Shown: positions 28,824-38,126 of the stretch, piece by piece | Layout: each line of letters opens with the position of its first letter | Position numbering within the stretch: the stretch's first letter is position 1 | Source of the DNA: Methanospirillum hungatei JF-1 | GTDB taxonomy: Archaea; Halobacteriota; Methanomicrobia; Methanomicrobiales; Methanospirillaceae | Length of the DNA: 64,000 nt | Direction of reading: 5' to 3' | NCBI RefSeq assembly: GCF_000013445.1 | Contig: NC_007796.1 | Location: 496,001 to 560,000, forward strand | Notes under the pieces: generated by a model | Database searches by the model: none | The model's input: the letters and a program-made list of their open reading frames with translations, nothing else | What the model was told of the DNA's origin: nothing | Program-made: the position numbers and the translations under genes

Positions 28824-29711
28824 ATGGCTGACAGAACCTTAGAACTGGTAGATTCAGGGCACCGGGCCTGTGGTGGCTGTGGTCCTGCATTTGCAGCCAG
28901 ATTAATTCTCAAAGGAGCCGGGGAGCGATCCATCGTCTGTGCTTCAACCGGATGTATGGAAGTCTTTTCAACTCCCTATCCTCAGACGGCATGGAAAGTC
29001 CCCTGGATTCACTCTCTCTTCCAGAATGCTGCAGCGGTTGCATCCGGTGTTGAGGCTGCCTTAAAGCGGCAGGGTCGGGATGAGCATGTCCTGTGTATCT
29101 GTGGAGATGGTGCAACCTTTGATATTGGTGTCCTCTGTATCAGCGGAGCCTTTGAACGAGGCCATAATATCACCTATATCTGCTATGATAACGAGGCATA
29201 CATGAACACCGGTATCCAGCGGTCTGGTGCAACACCCTTTGATGCCAGTACCACCACTTCTCCAGCCGGAAAGAAGAGCTTTGGAAATTCCAGGCCAAAG
29301 AAGGATATGCCTCAGATTCTTGCCGCACATGGGGCCCCGTATGTCGCAACCTGTTCGATTGCATACCCGAATGATGTCATCAAGAAGGTAGAACGGGCAG
29401 TGAACACTGACGGGCCGTGCTATATTCAGATCCACACCCCATGCTGTACCGGCTGGGGATTTGACGGATCAAAGACCATCGACATTGGGAAACTGGCAAT
29501 CGAGACCGGTCTCTGGGTCAATTATGAGATCGTGAATGGGAAGATTGAGAAGGCCAAGAAGGTCAAACGAAAACCGGTCGAAGAGTATCTTCGTGTTCAG
29601 AAACGATTTGCTCATCTCTTTAAACCCTCCGTCAATACTGAAGAGATTGCAAAAATCCAGGCAATAGCCGATGCAAATGCAGAAAAATTCGGTATTGATC
29701 TGAAGATCTAA
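28824..29711 (+). CDS. porB: pyruvate:ferredoxin oxidoreductase, beta subunit
   Basis: The 295-residue beta subunit binds the diphosphate of TPP and a 4Fe-4S cluster. It has [15 protein letters not shown] with two of the cluster cysteines, [10 protein letters not shown], the TPP motif beginning [16 protein letters not shown] and ending [10 protein letters not shown], and CCTGWGFDG for a further cysteine. The set porGDAB is complete and closely packed, so the enzyme is presumably functional. Confidence 0.96.
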   Translation: MADRTLELVDSGHRACGGCGPAFAARLILKGAGERSIVCASTGCMEVFSTPYPQTAWKVPWIHSLFQNAAAVASGVEAALKRQGRDEHVLCICGDGATFDIGVLCISGAFERGHNITYICYDNEAYMNTGIQRSGATPFDASTTTSPAGKKSFGNSRPKKDMPQILAAHGAPYVATCSIAYPNDVIKKVERAVNTDGPCYIQIHTPCCTGWGFDGSKTIDIGKLAIETGLWVNYEIVNGKIEKAKKVKRKPVEEYLRVQKRFAHLFKPSVNTEEIAKIQAIADANAEKFGIDLKI

Positions 29712-29746
29712 TTCTTTTTTCATCCTCCGGGATCTGATACCTAAAC

Positions 29747-29756
29747 CTTATATAGG
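29747..29756 (+). promoter_or_regulatory. TATA box of the kinase-regulator pair
   Basis: CCTTATATAG lies about 30 nt before the GTG start at 29786 and is preceded by a purine-containing sequence compatible with a BRE. It places the transcription start within about 10 nt of the start codon. Confidence 0.5.
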
Positions 29757-29785
29757 CTACAGGTAAATGCGTACCAATCTGAACG

Positions 29786-31759
29786 GTGGTCGCGATAATC
29801 CCCGTACTCTTTGTTGATGACAATCGGGAGCTCTCCAATATCTTCCAGTTCTATCTGGAGGAGACCGGATTATTCACTGTACATGTATGTCTGGATGGTC
29901 AGGATGCACTTGAATACCTGGATACCCATGACATTCAGGTGGTTATCTCTGATTTTGACATGCCTGACATGGATGGGATCACCCTTCTGCGACATATCAG
30001 GGAGAAATTCCCAAATCTACCGTTTATTATGCTCACCGGCAACGACAGCAAGGAGACAGCAATAGAGGCATTGAATTCCGGTGCAGATTTTTACCAGAAT
30101 AAAGCTGAAGATCTGGAAATCCAGGTGCTGGACCTTTCCCACAAGATTACCATCCTCGTAGAGAAAGCACGGGCAGAGGCCGCTATCAAGAGAAAAGACC
30201 TGATCCTGGAAGTGATTGGAAGAACTGCCGGACGCCTCCTCAAGGGAGAGAATTTCTTTGCAGAGATGAAGACCACTCTTGGGGAATTAGGTCAGGTAAC
30301 CGGGGCGGCAGGGGCATTCATTGGAGATCCCTGCAGTCATTGTGATGAGAGTGGAGCTGAAGGGCCGGATCTCATCACCTGGTGGAATGATGAGGGAGAG
30401 AAGACGAAAAGCGGGCTTCGCGTTCTCTTTGCAGAACTTCTCAGTGCTATGGAAATGGATCACACCGATTATCCGTATATGCTTATCAGTTCAGAGGATG
30501 CGTCCCCATCCGGACAGGAGGCTCTCAAAAATCTGGGTGTATCTTCTGCCGTATTTCTTCCGGTCTCGACGGGAGATGAGCGATGGGGATATCTGGCCCT
30601 TTTCTACACCGAATCAAAAAAGTATCTTTCTCAACCCGAACTCTATGCCTATACCATGCTGACTGAGCTTGCAGGAGCAGCCAGGTACCGGGCATACATG
30701 GAGGATTATTTCAAAAACCCGGTTGAAAAGTCACTTGTCGGTGTGTTTCTCATCAGAAATAACCGGTTTCTCTATATCAATCCACGTTTCTCAACGATAT
30801 TCGGGTATTCACGGGCTGAAATTATCAGATCGAAATCTCTCCCTGGTCTTTTTGAAATGCCTGATGCAGAAAAGGTCAGGGAAACCGTCGACCAGATCAT
30901 GTCCGGATGGAGAGAGAATGCCCATCTTGAAGTTACTGCTCTTACCAGGGAAGGTTCACGTGTTCAGATTGAGCTCTATGTGACCATATTCAGATGTAAT
31001 GGATCCCTCTGTCTTATCGGAAACTGCCTTGATATAACCCAGAGAAAAGAGGCTGAAGAGAAGGTCCGGGCACAGGAAGACCTTCTAAAGCAGAATATGA
31101 TGAGTTCACTCCAGGAGAAAGAAACCCTCCTTCGGGAGATTCATCACCGGGTGAAGAATAATATGCAGATTATTGCAAGTCTGCTTCGTCTGACTGACTT
31201 TCAGAGTGGCAACCCGGAGGTTCACGATGTCATCCGTGACTGCAGGAACCGGATCTTCTCCATGGCCTCCATTCATGAGAAACTCTACCAGACTGATGAT
31301 CTTGCACAGGTCCCGCTCGGAAGTTATATCCGGGACATCGGAAACCGGATCATCCTTGAGTTTGAGATGGAGGAGGGGCGGATTCTCTATCATGTCGATG
31401 AAGATTCGCCGGTTTTTGTTGATATCAGCACCGGGATACCGATTGCTCTTATGATGAATGAACTGATAACAAACAGCATCAAGCATGCATTCACAGATAC
31501 CGGGAATGGAATAATCGAGGTTTGGGTTGGAACCGAAGGAGAGGCCGGGGTCGTCAGATATCATGATACCGGTCGTGGTCTTCCAGATGGGTTTGATCCT
31601 GACAATCAGACAACGCTGGGAATTGAACTTATCAGGAACCTGACCGTACAGATCCAGGGAACGGTCCACTTTGAGTCTGGTTCTGGAATGACCTGCACGC
31701 TGACATTCCCGCTCAGAAAGACACCCGTCCCTGAAACCATCATCGGAGAGGGAATATGA
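29786..31759 (+). CDS. hybrid sensor histidine kinase (REC-GAF-PAS-HisKA_2)
   Basis: The 657-residue soluble protein starts with a receiver domain (acid pair Asp11-Asp12, phosphoacceptor Asp56 in VISDFDMPDMDG). A coiled linker leads into a GAF-like region (about 150-290) and a PAS domain (about 310-425), then a HisKA_2 helix pair with EIHHRVKNNMQIIASLL and a HATPase domain with MMNELITNSIKHAF, DTGRGLP and GIELIRNL. The GTG start is chosen because it precedes the first strand of the receiver domain. The next gene, a response regulator, overlaps by 4 nt (ATGA), so they form a two-component pair. The signal is unknown. Confidence 0.93.
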   Translation: MVAIIPVLFVDDNRELSNIFQFYLEETGLFTVHVCLDGQDALEYLDTHDIQVVISDFDMPDMDGITLLRHIREKFPNLPFIMLTGNDSKETAIEALNSGADFYQNKAEDLEIQVLDLSHKITILVEKARAEAAIKRKDLILEVIGRTAGRLLKGENFFAEMKTTLGELGQVTGAAGAFIGDPCSHCDESGAEGPDLITWWNDEGEKTKSGLRVLFAELLSAMEMDHTDYPYMLISSEDASPSGQEALKNLGVSSAVFLPVSTGDERWGYLALFYTESKKYLSQPELYAYTMLTELAGAARYRAYMEDYFKNPVEKSLVGVFLIRNNRFLYINPRFSTIFGYSRAEIIRSKSLPGLFEMPDAEKVRETVDQIMSGWRENAHLEVTALTREGSRVQIELYVTIFRCNGSLCLIGNCLDITQRKEAEEKVRAQEDLLKQNMMSSLQEKETLLREIHHRVKNNMQIIASLLRLTDFQSGNPEVHDVIRDCRNRIFSMASIHEKLYQTDDLAQVPLGSYIRDIGNRIILEFEMEEGRILYHVDEDSPVFVDISTGIPIALMMNELITNSIKHAFTDTGNGIIEVWVGTEGEAGVVRYHDTGRGLPDGFDPDNQTTLGIELIRNLTVQIQGTVHFESGSGMTCTLTFPLRKTPVPETIIGEGI

Positions 31760-32472
31760 CATCCGGTCATCAGATTTTAATCGTCGAGGATGAGATGGTC
31801 ATCTCAATGGAACTTGCACAGACCCTGAAGAGACTTGGGTATGGAATTGCAGGTCAGGTAACCAGGGGAGAAGATGCTATTCTAAAGGCTGGCATGGTCC
31901 GCCCTGACCTTGTCCTTATGGATATCATGCTGCAGGGAGAGATAGACGGAATAGAGGCTGCAGACCGGATCCATGATCTGTATGACATTCCGGTGGTTTT
32001 CCTCACTGCTCATTCTGATGAGGCAACATTGCAACGTGCAATCGCTGTTCAGCCATCAGGTTATCTGATCAAACCCTTCAGGGACCGGGAACTATATTCT
32101 ACCATCGAGCTCTCGCTGCATAAACACGATCTCCGCAGAAGGCTTATGCCACATCTCTCTCAGCCTCTTGAACCAGAGGTCCCTGGTGATGTGCCCTGCC
32201 TCTTTCTCACTCCTGACTGGATAATCTCCGGGGGAAATGCAAACGCCTTCGAACTCCTCGATGTGTCACCAGATTCATGTATTAGAAGACGATTTGATAC
32301 GCTCATCTCCCTGAATCCGTCACTCCGGGTTACCATGCCTGATAAAATTTACATCAAAAAAGGTGATGGAACACGCATCCCGGTCCTGCTCAGCCTAGGA
32401 GCCATCACCGGAGCAGGAGGGTCAATATCCGAGTATGTGGTAGCCCTGACTAGGAGGGATACTCCTGCCTGA
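31756..32472 (+). CDS. response regulator with PAS-like output
   Basis: The 238-residue protein has a receiver domain (about 1-125) with acidic Glu11-Asp12, phosphoacceptor Asp56 in LVLMDIMLQGEIDG and the conserved Lys in YLIKPF. The C-terminal half (about 140-238) looks like a PAS domain: FLTPDWIISGGNANAFELLD, then IYIKKGDGTRIPVLLSLGAI. There is no DNA-binding domain, so the output is probably protein interaction. It is translationally coupled to the hybrid kinase just upstream. Confidence 0.9.
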   Translation: MTSGHQILIVEDEMVISMELAQTLKRLGYGIAGQVTRGEDAILKAGMVRPDLVLMDIMLQGEIDGIEAADRIHDLYDIPVVFLTAHSDEATLQRAIAVQPSGYLIKPFRDRELYSTIELSLHKHDLRRRLMPHLSQPLEPEVPGDVPCLFLTPDWIISGGNANAFELLDVSPDSCIRRRFDTLISLNPSLRVTMPDKIYIKKGDGTRIPVLLSLGAITGAGGSISEYVVALTRRDTPA

Positions 32473-32491
32473 TGAATACACAGTTGAAACA

Positions 32492-32896
32492 GTGGACGAT
32501 TGTAAGGTAGATGAGGTCCGTGCCCTTTTTCATGCAGGTGACTGGTGGGAAGATGAATGGGATGATTCCATCCTCTGTGAAATTGTCAGATCCAGTTATG
32601 CATTTGTCGCCGCAATCGGTCCGGATAACCGGTGGATTGGGATGGGCCGGATCATCTCAGACGGGGTTTCAGATGCATACCTGCAGGATATTGTGGTCCT
32701 TCCTGAATGGCGGGATAAAGGGGTAGGAACGGCGATTGTAAAGAAACTCATGACCATCTGCATGCATGCCGGCATCGGATGGATTGGGATTATCGCAGCC
32801 CCGGAGACTGAATACTTTTACCGCCGGTTCGGATTTGCAAAGATGAACGGGTATACGCCGATGAGATATGAAGGGCCGATCCCTGCCAGAGAATAA
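32492..32896 (+). CDS. GNAT-family N-acetyltransferase
   Basis: The protein of 134 or slightly more residues has the acetyl-CoA-binding signature of GNAT enzymes, VLPEWRDKGVGTAIVKKL, followed by the beta-bulge strand and EYFYRRFGF near the end. The GTG at 32492 is the first canonical start in frame, but the frame is open upstream through LPDEYTVETV, which looks like the first beta strand, and a GGAGG lies at about 32453-32457. An unusual start such as ATA or CTG near 32458-32464, overlapping the response regulator end, is therefore possible. The substrate is unknown. Confidence 0.85.
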   Translation: MDDCKVDEVRALFHAGDWWEDEWDDSILCEIVRSSYAFVAAIGPDNRWIGMGRIISDGVSDAYLQDIVVLPEWRDKGVGTAIVKKLMTICMHAGIGWIGIIAAPETEYFYRRFGFAKMNGYTPMRYEGPIPARE

Positions 32897-32917
32897 TCCA
32901 TCCTGTTTTCTCTGAAC

Positions 32918-33925
32918 ATGGCTGATGTGAAACGCCCGCTTATCACCGATGAAGGAATCCTGGTTTCTGCAGTATGTCCGGTCATTATCTCTGCCAGCAG
33001 AGCAACAGACCTTCCTGCATATTACGCTGACTGGTTCATCCACCGGCTAAAAAAGGGGTATGTCCGCTGGATCAACAGTTTTAATCCCCATCTCCCGTAC
33101 TACGTGTCATTTGAGGATACCCGGGCGATCGTATTCTGGAGTAAAAATCCCCTGCCAATGTTCCCGCACCTTGACTATCTGGATAGCCTGGCTCTTGTAT
33201 ACTACTTTCAGGTTACCCTCACCGATTACGGGTCGGAAGGTCTTGAACCGGGTGTTCCTCCCCTTGATGAACGGATATCCACATTCATCCGGTTATCTGA
33301 ACGAGTTGGCCGGGATCGGGTGATATGGCGGTTTGACCCGGTACTCCTTACCCGGACCCTTGACATAGATACCATCCTTTCCAGAATCACGTATATCGGG
33401 GACCGGATTGCACCATATACCAAAAAATTCGTCTTCAGTTTTGTAGATACGTCCTATTCAAAAGTGAAAAAGCAGGCCGGTATCTGGCATTTCAGGAATC
33501 CAGATTCTGTAGAGAAACAACAATTTATCGAGGGGATTGTCGGGATGAACCGGTCCTGGGGAATCTCTCTTGCATCTTGTGCTGATGAGGCCGGATATGG
33601 TCCGGAGATCGAACATAACAAATGTGTTGATGATGCCCTGCTCCGACTGATTGGTCAGCATGATCCTGCCCTTCTTCGATACCTTGATACTCATCCGGGT
33701 AAGGATCCCGGTCAGCGTCCTGCCTGTACATGTATTAAAAGTAAGGACATCGGGCAGTATGATACCTGTCTGCATGGGTGTGTATACTGTTACGCAACCG
33801 ATCATGCAAAAGCACACGTGAATTATGAGAAGCATCAATCGAGTCCGGAGGCTGAAACCATAACCGGTGATGCCTTCGGTCAGCAGAGGAGAACAGACCG
33901 GGATATTCAGTCGTATTTATTATAA
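32918..33925 (+). CDS. DUF1848 family protein
   Basis: The 335-residue protein begins IISASRATDLPAYY and ends with a cysteine cluster: CTCIKSKDIGQYDTCLHGCV followed by YCYA. DUF1848 proteins share this C-terminal cluster, resembling a radical-SAM or iron-sulfur site, and a TIM-barrel-like core including VIWRFDPVLLT. Activity is unknown. The gene follows the GNAT gene by 21 nt and may be cotranscribed with it. Confidence 0.9.
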   Translation: MADVKRPLITDEGILVSAVCPVIISASRATDLPAYYADWFIHRLKKGYVRWINSFNPHLPYYVSFEDTRAIVFWSKNPLPMFPHLDYLDSLALVYYFQVTLTDYGSEGLEPGVPPLDERISTFIRLSERVGRDRVIWRFDPVLLTRTLDIDTILSRITYIGDRIAPYTKKFVFSFVDTSYSKVKKQAGIWHFRNPDSVEKQQFIEGIVGMNRSWGISLASCADEAGYGPEIEHNKCVDDALLRLIGQHDPALLRYLDTHPGKDPGQRPACTCIKSKDIGQYDTCLHGCVYCYATDHAKAHVNYEKHQSSPEAETITGDAFGQQRRTDRDIQSYLL

Positions 33926-33978
33926 TTACACATTCCGTCAACATGAAAGAATAGTCAAGATCTCGGGGAGAGAGTACC

Positions 33979-34209
33979 ATGAAATGCATGTACTGCAAAA
34001 AGGGTAATCTTAAAAATGACTTTATTACAAAATCGTATGAAAAGGAAGGAGTTGTGACAGTAATTTCTGGAGTACCCGTCCTTATCTGTGACACCTGTGG
34101 TCAGGAGTTTCTTGAAGGAAAAACCGTGAAAACTTTGAAAATAATCAGGAATGGGAAAAAACCTTTGGGATGTAAGAATAAATTATGGATTATTCATTAT
34201 GAAATGTGA
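33979..34209 (+). CDS. YgiT-type zinc finger protein
   Basis: The 76-residue protein has CMYCKKG and ICDTCGQEFLEG, the two CxxC knuckles of the YgiT/MqsA N-terminal zinc finger. A basic C-terminus of weaker character follows. Relatives are antitoxin-like proteins usually paired with a small toxin gene; no such partner is visible on either side. The preceding region contains GGGGAGAGAG ahead of the ATG, a good ribosome binding site. It overlaps the next gene by 11 nt. Confidence 0.75.
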   Translation: MKCMYCKKGNLKNDFITKSYEKEGVVTVISGVPVLICDTCGQEFLEGKTVKTLKIIRNGKKPLGCKNKLWIIHYEM

Positions 34210-34486
34210 AATATGTGGTGAGGAGATATCCGGCGGGTCTGCATTTACCTGTAATTATTGTGGAGGGGTTTACTGCCCGAAACACCGGCTGCCCTTTAAT
34301 CATGCCTGCAAAAATCTTGCCGAATGGAAAAAATCCGGATTGCCGGGTAAGAAAGGCACCAGAAGAACCGGAACGGGTAAGGCTTCAGCAATGATCCCGT
34401 TTTATCAGAAGAAAGAGGTTCTTATTGGCGGGATAATCATTGCAGCCCTTGTTATTGTAATTATGCTAATATTCCTAAAAATTTAG
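34199..34486 (+). CDS. AN1-type zinc finger protein with C-terminal membrane helix
   Basis: The 95-residue protein starts CEICGEEISG and continues CNYCGGVYCPKH, with HAC shortly after. The spacing C-x2-C, x11, C-x2-C, x4, C-x2-H, x5, H-x-C is that of AN1 zinc fingers. A basic linker (GKKGTRRTGTGK) leads to a single C-terminal hydrophobic helix of about 22 residues. The zinc finger would therefore face the cytoplasm, anchored to the membrane by its tail. The ATG at 34199 was chosen because it directly precedes the zinc finger. Archaeal AN1 proteins have no firmly known function. Confidence 0.8.
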   Translation: MKCEICGEEISGGSAFTCNYCGGVYCPKHRLPFNHACKNLAEWKKSGLPGKKGTRRTGTGKASAMIPFYQKKEVLIGGIIIAALVIVIMLIFLKI

Positions 34487-34530
34487 TATAAATTTATCTA
34501 GTATAAATAATTTAAGGTTAATATATTATA

Positions 34531-34683
34531 TTAATGAATGTAATTTCCATATTTCTTTCTTAATTTTTCTGATAATTTTTGATGTTCAAGAATATCTTCC
34601 TGAGTTATCTTGTGTATTCCCACAACCCGCACTGCATCCTTTGGAGAAGTATATTTTGTTTCCCAAATTTTTTTTGTTATCAT
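34531..34683 (-). CDS. small hypothetical protein, 50 aa
   Basis: The minus strand from ATG at 34683 encodes 50 residues ending in TAA at 34533-34531. The start is preceded by a strong purine-rich site (AAGGGGGCG, 8 nt before the ATG). The peptide is basic and helical, with VRVVGIHKITQEDILEHQKL and LRKKYGNYIH, and has no frame conflict with another gene. The good ribosome binding site and protein-like composition make it a probable real gene. No family is recognised. Confidence 0.5.
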   Translation of the reverse strand: MITKKIWETKYTSPKDAVRVVGIHKITQEDILEHQKLSEKLRKKYGNYIH

Positions 34684-34698
34684 AATACGCCCCCTTAA

Positions 34699-34830
34699 AG
34701 AGGCCGTTGCATAACTTTTAACTGTTAGTACAATGAGACAAAAACCAGAAATTTCATTAGCAATTTTGGTTCCAATCGAAGGGAAATTGCCGTCTTACGG
34801 AAACGACATTTTTGTTATGCAATATCTACC
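34699..34830. repeat. possible short mobile remnant with inverted ends
   Basis: GTTGCATAAC at 34706-34715 is matched by GTTATGCAAT at 34814-34823, an inverted pair of nine identical bases about 100 bp apart. The left end with its flank reads GAGGCCGTTGCATAAC, resembling the IS1182-like ends of this window (GAGGCTGTTGCACAA). The interior contains no convincing gene. It may be a small non-autonomous element or a relic, but the similarity is short. Confidence 0.3.
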
Positions 34831-34903
34831 TTAATCTGCTCTAAAATTCGTCACAAAAAAATCGAAATTTATTTGTTTTCTTCAACCACAATCAAAATAT
34901 GAC

Positions 34904-35926
34904 CTAATTCGTAGTTCCGGTTGGTGGTGGAATTCCTTCACCAGTCCATTCAGATAATTTCCGAAATTTTGCTTGTTGTTCATCTTTCCTCGTTATACAT
35001 TGGTTATAATCACTTTCATCTCCCTTGACCAGGTTAAATTTTTTTACACCACTCACCGTTTTCCCTGCATAAGTGGTTCCATCATATGTAGTATAGTAAT
35101 CCATCATATCATTAAGATGGCTTTCAGCCCATACGGAATATTCACCAAGATTATAAACAAAATCACAATCACTAAATAAAGCTCCGGTATTCCATCCATC
35201 CGTTTTTGATGGATTTGAATGATCAGTGCCAACTCCTACCCAATACCATTTTTTATCGCCATCCGTCTCATCCACGGGGAGATTATGTAAAGAGAGTGAT
35301 GCAGTATCAAGGCCGGAAACCTCACCCCGAAAAATTGAATTCCGAGGCCCTTCAATCATTAGGTTAATTGGTGCTTCATCATCTGTATAGCCATTTCGAT
35401 TGAAAACAGCCCCTAAATTTGTATTGATAATGAAATTAACGATATGACCTCGGGGTATTGGTTCATCAGTTATTATCCGCTTCGTTGTCGTATCATAAAC
35501 CTTTAGGGCTAGATAGGGTTCCCTTACTTTAAATGCAAGTTCTCCTTTTTGTGATCCATCCCAGAGAAAGAAGTCACCTGCATGCCCAATAAACAAATCT
35601 GGAGAAACAAAGAAATTTTCGGGTTCAGGAATATCAAGGATATGGTCTGGTTCCCTGTTTTTATCACAATAACCTGAACTGAAATAACCTGTTGGGGGCG
35701 GTATATCATTCGAACTTACATCATTATTTGTATCCTCCCTGAAAAATGAGGAGTCTACCTCGGTACATGGAGCATACCAGGCGATTTGGGTGGGAATATT
35801 AGTAATATCTGTTAGATCAAGGCCATTCTCCCCGAGAAATACAATATCTCCCGGAGATATTTTGTTCAAATTTGCTGAAACGGGGCATAAATTCAAAACA
35901 AGAAGTAAAATTCCAGCAAGAATCAA
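34904..35926 (-). CDS. DUF3821 surface protein
   Basis: The 340-residue protein begins with a hydrophobic signal (MILAGILLLVLNLCPVSA) and continues with ISPGDIVFLGENGLDLTDI, the characteristic start of DUF3821 proteins, which are abundant extracellular or S-layer-associated proteins of Methanomicrobiales. It has no obvious membrane anchor at the C-terminus, which is proline- and threonine-rich. The start codon is TTG at 35926; the frame is open for about ten more codons upstream without a canonical start (IKNYYW), so the true signal peptide may be longer. Confidence 0.8.
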   Translation of the reverse strand: MILAGILLLVLNLCPVSANLNKISPGDIVFLGENGLDLTDITNIPTQIAWYAPCTEVDSSFFREDTNNDVSSNDIPPPTGYFSSGYCDKNREPDHILDIPEPENFFVSPDLFIGHAGDFFLWDGSQKGELAFKVREPYLALKVYDTTTKRIITDEPIPRGHIVNFIINTNLGAVFNRNGYTDDEAPINLMIEGPRNSIFRGEVSGLDTASLSLHNLPVDETDGDKKWYWVGVGTDHSNPSKTDGWNTGALFSDCDFVYNLGEYSVWAESHLNDMMDYYTTYDGTTYAGKTVSGVKKFNLVKGDESDYNQCITRKDEQQAKFRKLSEWTGEGIPPPTGTTN

Positions 35927-36368
35927 CCAATAATAATTTTTTATGTCTAATTTATATTATGTAAACCAAGTTTAAAGATATGTCGAATTATTATTCCCTC
36001 CATAGAAATTGATATCGTTGTTTTGAGAAATGGTTGAATAATGAAATCCAATTGTAACAAAAGCAATTTTTCTTATCTTCACACAGTTGCTACCATTTAG
36101 AAAAAGTATTCAGTTTTGGTAAATATCCCGCTAATCAGAAAAAGTCATTCCTTAAAAGGGGTAATATTGACTGGATTAATATTGGAAAATGGAGAGACTA
36201 TCTACTAAAACTGATGATTAATTCACAATCCGCATGATATCTTAAGTGTTTTCTCATAGATCATTTGTGAAACACGAAAGGAGATTCTTTGAACATTCTC
36301 TAAAATTCAAATTTAATCTCAACGAAGTGTGTTTATCTATCCGTCCTGTGTTTATCTGTTATCCCTAT
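35927..36368. other. AT-rich intergenic region, nothing recognised
   Basis: This 442-bp stretch lies between two minus-strand genes. All frames are closed within short distances. There is a near-repeat TGTGTTTATCT at 36329 and 36349. I see no RNA gene, repeat array or insertion end. It probably holds the promoter of the DUF3821 gene at its left end. Confidence 0.5.
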
Positions 36369-37331
36369 TTAACCTGACAAAACGTTATTTTGGTCATTGA
36401 TAATAGGTGGGTAAAACCGATCAGATAGACCATTCCCAATCGAGATCACATACTCTCTCCCATACGGCCCGTCTTCGATCCCTTCAACCAGATCCCAAAT
36501 CCTGCTGTCCTCCCCGCCCCTGACAAGGGCGATACCCAGAACAACCGCTGCAACAGTATCAGTATCTCCCCCAAGCTGTATTGCCTCTTTTAGTAGCCTG
36601 CAGGGATCATTCCCATATTTGGCCAGAAGAAAGATCACGACTCCAAGAAATATGCGTGATTCGGTATAGGGAACCCCGTATGGTGCGTACTCACCAAGGA
36701 GAATCTCCCGGTCAGGGATGACAAGTCCTGAACATCGGTCACACCAGAATATGATATCCGGGCTCATCTCACGCACCTCTTCACGGATAACAGCCCAAAG
36801 TTCTGAAAAGAGTGTTTCATGGTATATTCGTTCATGGGCAAACAGAGCGATAGCCACGGTTGCAGCAATAGCATCGGGATGACCATGGGTGATTGACGCA
36901 CTCAGCACAGCCGATTTGATAACCGTCTTCCGGTCAGGGAAAAACCCAAGTGGTGGGGCTCGCATAGCAGCACCATCCGTTTTCCGCTCACTCCTTTCAT
37001 GATCAGAGATACTTTTGAGGAATGACTGAGGGTCTGGTGAAAGAAGCATCCGGAGAGTCTGTCTTGAATACCCTTGCCGTGGATCTCGTACATAAGCGGT
37101 GAGAAAAGATTTTGCAAGATTAAATGGAGTTATCTCATCTCCGAATGCCATAATTTCTGCTATTGCCAGGGCCTGCTGGGTATCATCGGTGTATCGGCCC
37201 GGTATAATACCCTCAGCCTCTAATTTTTTCGTTGCATCCTGAAATGAGAGATTTTCAAATGAAGCTCCGCAGGCATCACCAAGGGCAATCCCAAGGAGCA
37301 TCCGTGCTCCGGGAGAATAATATTCGGTCAA
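36369..37331 (-). CDS. ADP-ribosylglycohydrolase family protein
   Basis: The 320-residue protein belongs to the DraG/ARH group that removes ADP-ribose from proteins or small molecules. It has GIALGDACGASFE near the N-terminus, GRYTDDTQQALAIAE as the first metal site, ITHGHPDAIAA, and the second metal site LGGDTDTVAAVVLGI. It lies 5 nt downstream of the SufC-like gene, suggesting cotranscription. The link to iron-sulfur assembly is only positional; methanogen relatives are sometimes near nitrogenase regulation genes, but none is visible here. Confidence 0.9.
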   Translation of the reverse strand: MTEYYSPGARMLLGIALGDACGASFENLSFQDATKKLEAEGIIPGRYTDDTQQALAIAEIMAFGDEITPFNLAKSFLTAYVRDPRQGYSRQTLRMLLSPDPQSFLKSISDHERSERKTDGAAMRAPPLGFFPDRKTVIKSAVLSASITHGHPDAIAATVAIALFAHERIYHETLFSELWAVIREEVREMSPDIIFWCDRCSGLVIPDREILLGEYAPYGVPYTESRIFLGVVIFLLAKYGNDPCRLLKEAIQLGGDTDTVAAVVLGIALVRGGEDSRIWDLVEGIEDGPYGREYVISIGNGLSDRFYPPIINDQNNVLSG

Positions 37332-37336
37332 AAAAA

Positions 37337-38074
37337 TCAGGGGATTTTAGCGCACTTCAGGCACTCGTGGTATCCCTTTTCCTTGATAAGTTTAAGAATC
37401 TCCCGGGGATTGCCATGGCACTTAAACTCACCGTTAATCATGACATGCCCTTTATCCACATCAAGGTAATCAAGAATATACCCGGTGTGGGTGATGACAA
37501 GACCACTGTTCTTCCGGTTTACAAACCGCTGGTTCTTCTGAAGCAACCGGGCGATGGACTCTCCCATGAGGTGAATATTTTCAAGATCAACTCCGCTCTC
37601 CGGTTCATCAAGCATGATAAAATGGGGATCCTGGATCATCATCTGTAATATTTCGCTTCGCTTGATCTCACCACCTGAAAATCCGAGGTTGATATCCCTG
37701 CCCATAAACTCCTCCATGTTCATCCTTGAAACCGCTTCAGATACATCCTCCGGCTTTTTATTCGGGCTTATGACATTCAGCATCTTGCCAAGTTTCAGAC
37801 CAGGGATAGAAGGAGGACGCTGGAACATGATACCCATTCCAAGTCGTGCCCTCTCATGGATTGGCAAATGCGTTACATCGACCCCGTTAAATGTAATGGA
37901 CCCCTTTGTAATAGTATATGCATCAATACCCATGATGCACATGAGTAAGGTTGATTTCCCGGACCCGTTCGGGCCCATCAGAACATGAGTCTCACCCGGT
38001 TCGATGTGAAGGGTGATTCCATGCAAAATCTCCTTTCCACCAATCTCTGCATGAAGATCTTCTATGTGAAGCAT
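37337..38074 (-). CDS. sufC: SufC-like iron-sulfur assembly ATPase
   Basis: The 245-residue ABC ATPase has Walker A GPNGSGKST, the FSGGEIKRSEIL signature typical of SufC, and Walker B FIMLDEPESGVD, where the Glu-Pro-Glu-Ser-Gly-Val-Asp sequence separates SufC from transport ATPases. SufC works with SufB or SufBD as the scaffold for Fe-S clusters. No sufB or sufD gene lies next to it in this window; the downstream partner is the ADP-ribosylglycohydrolase. The C-terminus ends CLKCAKIP with two cysteines. Confidence 0.9.
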   Translation of the reverse strand: MLHIEDLHAEIGGKEILHGITLHIEPGETHVLMGPNGSGKSTLLMCIMGIDAYTITKGSITFNGVDVTHLPIHERARLGMGIMFQRPPSIPGLKLGKMLNVISPNKKPEDVSEAVSRMNMEEFMGRDINLGFSGGEIKRSEILQMMIQDPHFIMLDEPESGVDLENIHLMGESIARLLQKNQRFVNRKNSGLVITHTGYILDYLDVDKGHVMINGEFKCHGNPREILKLIKEKGYHECLKCAKIP

Positions 38075-38126
38075 ATTGTACTGTACCTTTTTGATTTATT
38101 GCGCCTGAATTCCTTTTCGGAATGGT

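Noticed and set aside
34733-34834. 33-codon frame inside the inverted-end structure
   Set aside because: Too short and not resembling a transposase or any small protein family; random frames of this length are common in such sequence.
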